A stretch of 64,000 nucleotides of DNA, from contig CM046882.1 of the NCBI GenBank assembly GCA_025667525.1, positions 25,447,394 through 25,511,393 of the forward strand. Direction: 5' to 3'. Below the pieces are notes generated by a model. That model was not told where the DNA came from. It did no database searches and was given only the letters and a program-made list of their open reading frames with translations. Positions within the stretch are counted from its first letter, which is position 1; the number at the start of each line of letters is the position of its first letter. Positions 57,979 through 64,000 of the stretch are shown piece by piece. A program made the translations under genes and the position numbers. This stretch comes from Glebionis coronaria (Eukaryota; Streptophyta; Magnoliopsida; Asterales; Asteraceae).

Positions 57979-58059
57979 CTCTTTTTTATACAATTTTTTT
58001 TTTTTGGTTTTTGGTTATTATATATTGAAGATCTTGTCACTCTCATCTGTACAAAAAAG

Positions 58060-58840
58060 TTCCTTTACTTGCATATTATAAGCTCTGCACCACACCGAGC
58101 TTCTTATGTAATGCGACAGTCGTTGAGGTTTTATGGAGTTCGAGTGAATGCTCGAATCTCAAATGTGGAAATCATGAGTGAATGCTCGAATCTAAAATCC
58201 AATTGGTACGGTGGTGCCATACTGCCATGGCTTCAAGCCATGCCATACACCATACCATGTCTCGTGCCAAACTCCCTCGCACCACCATATCAGCCCAAGC
58301 CATTGGAATAATTCAACATTTTTTTTCTTTTTTGTTGTATTTGTATTTCGTGGAGACACTTTTCCTTATTATTGTAGTTTATTCCTAACCATTTTTTTTC
58401 CAAGGCATCAAAACGCCCCTCCCACGTACATTTAGTGGTGTCATGAGCATTGTTACCTACTTGATTCTACCTGCTGCACAAATATCAGTGACCTCTACCC
58501 TTCGTCCCAGGTGCATAGGGCCGATCCCTGTGTGCTAGAGGAAATGCACGAAGAAACAACAATACTAATTGTACTTATGCGCATAACTAACATTCTACAT
58601 TCACAAACAAGAACAGATCTTATAACGGGATGTTTCGTATTTGGAACACTATACATCTAAAACACAAATTATAAACTTAATAAACTCAAACATATAAATA
58701 TCAGATGTACTCTTCAAAGATACATAAACATAACTAGTCTTTAATAAATAGTTACAAACCGAACTTGAGCTAATCAAAGAGCTCAGTCTTGATTTTTTTA
58801 AGGATAATCATTTTGAAAGAGTATGATGCATGGTGATGGA
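58060..58840. other. Conserved spacer, copy B
   Basis: Counterpart of 45520-46300, with the same palindrome CATGGCTTCAAGCCATG. Not protein-coding as far as I can see. Confidence 0.5.
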
Positions 58841-58845
58841 TGATG

Positions 58846-59631
58846 CTAATTCATACACCGATTAGGTGACACAAATGTCTCGGTGTATCTGACTTCTTCA
58901 GGGTCACCCACTCTAAAGTCGTAGTTATACAACAAGTTGTATTCGTCGTAGTATTCACCATGGTTGTCTTTTTTGTCTTTAGTCTTGATGAGATCTACTT
59001 TACAAATACGACCTCCTTTATCGTTATCTTTCATGAGCAAGTTTCCGTTGCTCATCAAGTACAATGGAAACAAATCGCGAATTTCATAATTGCCAAGGAG
59101 CTGATAGTTTACCACCTTACTCCAGATATCATCATCTGCAATATGCTTCCACACCTCGATTAAAATCATGGATGGTCTAGACAATTTCTTAAACTCAGCT
59201 GTCACAGGATTCCACAAAATAATATCAAAGTCTGTAGGTACATTCCTTTTTCTTTTTCTTTTGGGTACATTATTTTCTATGCGTAAACATACCAGCCCAT
59301 GATAAAATGTTAGTATATGTATATATTGAGGAGGACGGGCTGTGAATTGTGGTAAAGGGCGCCTGCAAGGAGCTTTATCAGGCGGAGATTCACATTCGAT
59401 AGTGTAGAACGTTGATTCTCCTTTAGAAAGAAAGAGAAGGTTTTGGTCTTCTACATGGGGGTATACGCAGTCTTTGAGAAGGTTGTGGTCGTTGTGCATC
59501 TCTTTGAACCTTTCTGATGTTAGGAACGAGTTCCATTGTTTGGAGACACACTTAAAACGGACGACCAATTTTGGTGGAAACCGAGTGATAATCTGAAACA
59601 AGATTACGTCCTATGGAAGAGAAACCTCCAT
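58846..59631 (-). pseudogene. F-box protein gene, disrupted (copy B, antisense member)
   Basis: The coding text is the same as 46306-47091, with the same TAG after MEVSLP and the same internal deletion. Both lesions therefore predate the segmental duplication. Confidence 0.85.
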
Positions 59632-60248
59632 TGTTTTCTTGTTGAGAATTTAAAGATGTCGTGTTGAGAATATGAATTAACATAACAATGGAGACCTACA
59701 TGATTTTAATGGATAAAACAATGGAGACCTACATGTATCCGACATACGGGAGAATATGAATTAACCAAATGCGAGACATAACAAACAAACTATAACTCCC
59801 AAGACATGGCTCAATATACGATGGTTGGTACTTGGTAGTATGACAATTTCGTTAGTTTTCCTTGAGTTATAGGTCTAGATGACGGACCAGAAACCCTACT
59901 TTTACCATAGCATAACCACCATTTATTTACACGTTAGTGCACTACAACAACTCAGTTGATCTTACACTGTTATATTCATAGATCTTGATGGTTAAAAGTA
60001 TCTATGTTTATATTATCTTCCTATTGGGTTCGAGTTATGCTTATGTAGTTACTTGCTCATATATACTTTGTGTGGTTTAACTTACTTATGGTCTGTGGCA
60101 TGTGACATCTGTCGTTATATGTGTTAGAACCTAACTCTGGTTTTTGAATCTGATGATTGAAATGTTTGTCTACAATATTCTTTAAGTTATGATGTTATGT
60201 ATGTCACAATTCTAATCAGAGACCTTGTTGGACGCAGACAAGAAAACC
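59632..60248. promoter_or_regulatory. Shared intergenic region of the F-box pair, copy B
   Basis: Counterpart of 47092-47706, two bases longer (GAGTTATGCTTATG against GAGTTAATTATG). Confidence 0.4.
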
Positions 60249-60732
60249 ATGACGGTTTCTCTTCCAGAAGACGTAATCTTGTTTCAGATTCTCACACGGG
60301 TTCCACCAAAATCTGCAGTCCGCTTTAAGTGTGTCTCCAAACAATGGAACTCTTTCCTAACATCAGACAGATTCAGAGAGATGCACAACGACCACAACCT
60401 TCTAAAAGACTACGTATACCACCAACTAAAAGACCAAAACCTTTTCTTTCTTTCTGAAAAGGCAGCAAGGTTATACACCATCGAATGTGAATCGCCGCCT
60501 GATAAAGCTCCCTGCAGGCGCCGTTTACCACAATTCATAGCCCGTCCTCCTAAATATATACATATACTAACATCTTGTCACTGGCTGGTATGTTTACGCA
60601 TAGAAAATAATGTACCCAAAAGAAAAAGGAATGTACCTAGAGACTTTGATATTATTTTGTGGAATCCTGTGACAGCCGAGTATAAGAGATTGTCTAGACC
60701 ATCAATTCCTGATCACATGGAATGCTACGAAG
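60249..60732 (+). pseudogene. F-box protein gene interrupted by a copia element (copy B, sense member)
   Basis: The ATG at 60249 gives MTVSLPEDV and the same F-box and F-box-associated region as 47707. After HMECYE the gene is cut by an LTR at 60733. Translation would continue into the LTR and end at 60827 with about 33 unrelated residues (VLFFNLRFLDLRTK and on). The 3' half of this gene should lie beyond the copia element, outside the window. Confidence 0.88.
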
Positions 60733-61043
60733 TGTTGTTTTTCAATCTCAGGTTTTTGGATCTTCGAACCAAAATCAAGATATACAAAATATGCAAAGAT
60801 GTTTTGTGGAATCAATCTTTCATATAAGTTTAATAATCAATATGCATCATCATTGTTCTTTACAAATGAATAAACTATATATAGTTTTCTAAACGGTACG
60901 ATGAAACGATGTAACGTTTCATTGTCAACCGTTGTAACGGTTTGGAGATAAAACTGCCAAATAACCGTTTTTATTCTAACTGCTAATAACTGTCTGTTCG
61001 GGTTTTGGGATTAGTCTATTGGGCTAAGAGAATCGGCCCAACA
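60733..61043 (-). mobile_element. 3' LTR of a Ty1/copia retrotransposon
   Basis: The 311-bp LTR begins TGTTG and ends CAACA (perfect inverted repeat). The left boundary is proved by comparison with the uninterrupted F-box copy at 48190. On the minus strand a TATA-like CTATATATAG lies at about 60875-60884. A polypurine tract, ATGGGGGAGA, abuts the LTR on its internal side. Confidence 0.9.
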
Positions 61044-61055
61044 TCTCCCCCATAA
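61044..61055 (-). promoter_or_regulatory. Polypurine tract of the copia element
   Basis: Minus-strand ATGGGGGAGA lies directly before the LTR's TGTTG, the expected plus-strand primer site. Confidence 0.8.
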
Positions 61056-61070
61056 TCACAAAATGCGTCT

Positions 61071-64000
61071 TCAGTGTTGTTGTAGATTTCGTAGTCCAAT
61101 AAGTTGCCTCATCGTAAGAAATCGTATCTTTGGTAGTGCCTTTGTGAGTATGTCAGCCTTTTGATATTCGCCACTTATAAATTCCACTTGTATGTCGTTT
61201 CTTTCAACGCATTCTCGAATGAAGTGATATCTAGTGTCGATGTGCTTGCTTCTTCCATGAAAAACTGGGTTTTTCATTAGTTGAATTGCTGATTTGTTGT
61301 CCACCATTATGGTAATCTTTTCTTCTCTTGTATGAGTGAGCTTGCTAAGTAGTCTTTTTAACCATAATGCTTGAGTTGCTGCTGCAGTAGCGGCTATGAA
61401 TTCTGCTTCACATGATGATAGTGCTACAGTGGCTTGTTTGTGTGAACTCCAGCTAATAGGTGATTCTCCATAGTAAAATATAATGCCAGTAGTTCCTTTG
61501 CCTTCTAGAGTGTTAACTCCATAGCTACTATCGCTATATCCTTGTATTTGGTTTCCTCCATTATGTTTGTAGGTGATTCCATGATCTTTTGTTCCTTTTA
61601 CATAACGTAGTACCTTCTTTATTGCCTTCATGTGTTGCTCTTTTGGTTCTTGCATGAATCGACTAAGTAATCCAACAGAATAACTTAAGTCGGGTCTTGT
61701 ATGTAGTAAATATCTTAAGCATCCAATTATGCTTCGATATTCAGTTGAGTCTACCAATGTGTCTTCAGTCTTCTTTGTTAGCTTCGTTCCAGGGTCCATT
61801 GGTGTCCAAGTTTCATTGCAGTCAGTCAATCCATTTTCATTTAGTATCTTGTTTGCATAGGCAGATTGCTTGATAGATATTTCACCCTTTGATTGTGTGA
61901 CTTCTATGCCAAGATAATATGCTAATAATCCTAAGTCGCTCATTTCAAATTTTTCTTCCATTTGAGCTTTGAAGAGGTCTATTTCCTTTTTAGGTGTGCC
62001 AGTAATGATTAAATCATCCACATAGACTCCTATCAGTAGGATTGAGTCTCTTGTGGCCTTCGTGTAGATGGCTTGTTCCAATGCACACTTCTTGAAATCT
62101 AAAGACTTCAAGGTGTTGTCTAGCTTTATGTTCCATGCACGTGGTGCTTGTCTTAATTCATAAAGTGCTTTCCTTAATTTGTAGACTTTTCCATCTTTCT
62201 TTATAAATCCTTCAGGTTGTGCAACGTATACTTCTTCTTTTAAATCTCCATGCAGAAATGCAGATTTTACGTCTAGGTGATGCACTTCCCATTTTCTATT
62301 TGCAGCTATGGCAAGTAGTAATCTAATGGTTTCCATTCTTGCTACAGGAGCAAAAACTTCTTCAAAATCTATGCCATGCTCTTGTATGTAGCCTTTTGCT
62401 ACTAATCTAGCCTTGTGCTTGATTATTTTCCCATTTGCGTCTCTCTTCGTCTTAAACACCCATTTTAAGCCAATTGCTTTATGTCCATAAGGTAAGGTTG
62501 TGAGTTCCCATGTGTTATTTCTATTTATAGAATCTAACTCATCCTTCATTGCTTCTATCCATTTTTGATCGTTTGAAGCTTCCTTGTAATTCTTGGGTTC
62601 ATCTTCTGCTAGTAGTAATTCCTCAGAATCTTCATAAACATCATTCAATGATCTATAGCCCCTTATAGGTGTATGATCAAATTGTGAGTAAGAGCTTGTA
62701 GATGCTCTTGATTCGCTATTTCTTTGATTGAATGAGTGTGTCAAGTTATTTGGTGTAACTTGGGAATTTACTCGAGATGATCTTGTTGATGGTGTTTGAA
62801 TCGTGTGAGAATGTGTAGGTGAGCTATTTGTTGGTGATGTATATCCATCATCGTCAAAATTGTTGAAGTCATCGTCTTCGTCATGTGGTTCGTCTTCATC
62901 CCTTGGTTCAGTTTCATGATCAGTGTGATCATCTTTGTTAGGGTTATCTATTATGAAGTCGATCCATTCAGGTTCTTCGTTGATGTGCTCGTCTAGATAA
63001 TCGCTCCAATCCCATTTTTCATTCTCCTTAAATTTCACGTCTCTACTAACGCAAATTCTTCTTCTTATTGGGTCAAATAGTCTATATGCTTTTGATCCAT
63101 ATTCGGTTCCTAAGTATACCATTTTGATACTTCTATCATCTAATTTTGTTAGATGTTGTGATGGAACCTTCGCGTATGCTATGCAGCCAAAAATCTTTAG
63201 GGTTTCTAGATTCGGCTTCCTTTGTTTAAATGCCTCGTATGGAGTGATATCTTCCAGTGCTCTAGTGGATGCACTATTTAGGATGTATATGGCGTGTCTA
63301 ACAGCTTCAGCCCAAAAGTCTTGTGGCATGTTTGTTGCTTTCATCATACATCTTGTCATAGACATTATTGTTCTATTTCTTCTTTCTACTACTCCATTTT
63401 GTTGAGGTGAATAAGGTGCGGTAAGTTGTCGTGCTATGCCATTGTCTTTGCAATATTGCATGAATTCATTTGATGTGAATTCTCCTCCACGATCAGTTCT
63501 CAACATCTTTAATGTTGTTCTTAGCTCCTTTTCTATTGTCTCCTTGAATTCCTTGAAAGTATCAAAAGCTTGATCTTTTGTACTTAAGAAATATGCCCAC
63601 ATAAATCTTGAATAGTCATCGACTAGCAAGAATATGTATCTCTTTCCAGAAGGTGTTGGTGGTGTGATTGGTCCACATAAGTCTCCATATACTAAATCCA
63701 ATGGTGATGTTGATCTAGTTTTGGCTTTCTTTGGGAATGGTGCTCTACTTTGTTTTCCAATTAAACAAACATCACAAATTTGTGTTGTAGGTTTAATGGT
63801 AGGTATTCCATGGACTAATTTCTTCTGAGTCATAGTAGTGAGTGACTTGTAGTTTAGATGTCCTAATCTTGCGTGCCATAACCATGATGTGTCTTGTAAG
63901 TTTGCTAAAAGGCAGATAGGTGTGCCTATCCTTAGGTTTGCCTTGTAGAGTCGGTTCCTTTGTCTTGTGACCTTTAAGAAGATCTTGTTATCCATGTCAT
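61071..64000 (-). CDS. Ty1/copia gag-pol polyprotein, 3' part (integrase, reverse transcriptase, RNase H)
   Basis: At least 974 residues without a stop, open at the window edge, so Gag and protease lie outside. From the N-terminus: GAG-pre-integrase (HARLGHLNYKSL, CDVCLIGKQSRAPFP); integrase core (DLCGPI, LRTDRGGEF, QQNGVVERRNRT); an acidic, Ser-rich linker; reverse transcriptase (KWVFKTKRDANGKIIKHKAR, HHLDVKSAFLHGDL, GVYVDDLIITG); RNase H (GYSDSSYGV, LSSCEAEFIAA, VDNKSAIQLMKNP, SKHIDTRYHFIRE). The integrase-before-RT order identifies Ty1/copia. One oddity is YELRQAPRAW where YGLKQAPRAW is usual. An intact frame and clean LTR suggest a recent insertion. It reads opposite to the F-box gene it interrupts. 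Confidence 0.95.
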   Translation of the reverse strand, partial: DMDNKIFLKVTRQRNRLYKANLRIGTPICLLANLQDTSWLWHARLGHLNYKSLTTMTQKKLVHGIPTIKPTTQICDVCLIGKQSRAPFPKKAKTRSTSPLDLVYGDLCGPITPPTPSGKRYIFLLVDDYSRFMWAYFLSTKDQAFDTFKEFKETIEKELRTTLKMLRTDRGGEFTSNEFMQYCKDNGIARQLTAPYSPQQNGVVERRNRTIMSMTRCMMKATNMPQDFWAEAVRHAIYILNSASTRALEDITPYEAFKQRKPNLETLKIFGCIAYAKVPSQHLTKLDDRSIKMVYLGTEYGSKAYRLFDPIRRRICVSRDVKFKENEKWDWSDYLDEHINEEPEWIDFIIDNPNKDDHTDHETEPRDEDEPHDEDDDFNNFDDDGYTSPTNSSPTHSHTIQTPSTRSSRVNSQVTPNNLTHSFNQRNSESRASTSSYSQFDHTPIRGYRSLNDVYEDSEELLLAEDEPKNYKEASNDQKWIEAMKDELDSINRNNTWELTTLPYGHKAIGLKWVFKTKRDANGKIIKHKARLVAKGYIQEHGIDFEEVFAPVARMETIRLLLAIAANRKWEVHHLDVKSAFLHGDLKEEVYVAQPEGFIKKDGKVYKLRKALYELRQAPRAWNIKLDNTLKSLDFKKCALEQAIYTKATRDSILLIGVYVDDLIITGTPKKEIDLFKAQMEEKFEMSDLGLLAYYLGIEVTQSKGEISIKQSAYANKILNENGLTDCNETWTPMDPGTKLTKKTEDTLVDSTEYRSIIGCLRYLLHTRPDLSYSVGLLSRFMQEPKEQHMKAIKKVLRYVKGTKDHGITYKHNGGNQIQGYSDSSYGVNTLEGKGTTGIIFYYGESPISWSSHKQATVALSSCEAEFIAATAAATQALWLKRLLSKLTHTREEKITIMVDNKSAIQLMKNPVFHGRSKHIDTRYHFIRECVERNDIQVEFISGEYQKADILTKALPKIRFLTMRQLIGLRNLQQH

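Larger units (their letters stand above)
54151..57990 (+). repeat. Tandem array of tRNA-Val-containing units, period about 280 bp
   Basis: Fifteen tRNA-like cores (13 of them from 54411 on near-regularly spaced) lie in the same orientation. Start-to-start distances are 259-283 bp, except one of 172 bp. Each unit contains TATATAATACGGAGTGATTAG, AGAAATAACTT, the 74-nt tRNA core, CTCTTTTTTATAC, GATTATTACATATTGAAGAT, GGGAAGGATGTTACCCATCG and an AT-rich stretch. Five units form a higher-order repeat of about 1.38 kb: 54684-56061 is repeated as 56062-57440, shown by shared lesions in equivalent units. Confidence 0.92.
52053..60732. repeat. Segmental duplication, copy B
   Basis: Copy B holds, in order, the F-box/kelch-like fragment, the helicase relic, the tRNA-Val tandem array and the F-box pair. 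Copy A is 9376-11588 plus 45287-48190. Copy B keeps the CACTA empty site at 57806/57807 and the fuller tRNA array. It is bounded by a LINE on the left and a copia element on the right. Confidence 0.88.

Noticed and set aside
54151..57990. Possible CRISPR array
   Set aside because: The repeat units are about 280 bp with conserved tRNA cores and no unique spacers, and the DNA is from a plant nucleus.
63124..63828. Plus-strand frames of 64-93 codons opposite the copia polyprotein
   Set aside because: They are antisense shadows of integrase coding sequence.

Overview
This window is plant nuclear DNA, from a eudicot and perhaps an Asteraceae (the family guess is weak). It is AT-rich, has spliced genes with GT-AG introns, and carries F-box genes, plant transposons and an N-filled assembly gap. 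Little of it is ordinary single-copy host gene. Most is transposons, segmental duplicates and decaying gene copies.

Layout. 1-2630: non-coding DNA ending in a long terminal repeat (LTR) with TGTTAG/CTAACA ends. 2.8-3.3 kb: F-box relic. 3.58-4.0 kb: small DUF4408-type gene. 4.3-9.1 kb: old copies of a tRNA-Val/F-box block mixed with LINE fragments. 9.38-11.59 kb: DEAH-helicase relic plus tRNA-Val repeats. 11.589-45.286 kb: one CACTA (En/Spm) transposon. 45.29-48.9 kb: one more tRNA-Val unit and a head-to-head F-box pair. 48.9-52.05 kb: intergenic DNA, a MITE-like repeat and a LINE. 52.05-60.73 kb: a second, less interrupted copy of the helicase/tRNA/F-box block, including a tandem array of tRNA-Val units with a period near 280 bp. 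60.73-64 kb: the 3' part of a young Ty1/copia element inserted in the F-box gene, antisense to it.

Assembly. 14414-28488 and 29489-43563 appear identical over 14,075 bp and abut, at both inner edges, a run of exactly 1000 N. This is most simply one locus represented twice by two unmerged contigs. All features at 29.5-43.56 kb should be counted once with those at 14.4-28.5 kb. After removing the redundancy the CACTA element is about 18.6 kb.

How it fits together. The CACTA element carries two apparently intact minus-strand genes: a four-exon TNP2-type transposase (about 1113 aa) and an eight-exon Transposase_24/TNPA-like protein (about 451 aa). Between duplicated copies of the latter's first coding exon sits a decayed fragment of a host phosphatidylinositol-phosphate 5-kinase gene. 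The element inserted into a tRNA-Val repeat unit, and the paralogous array at 57.8 kb preserves the matching empty site. The insertion therefore split one copy of a segmental duplication whose other copy is at 52-60.7 kb. The tRNA-Val units have box A, box B, an upstream TATA-like element and a T-run terminator, but carry an atypical acceptor stem and several anticodon variants. Whether they make tRNA, or are a tRNA-derived satellite, is the most interesting open question here.
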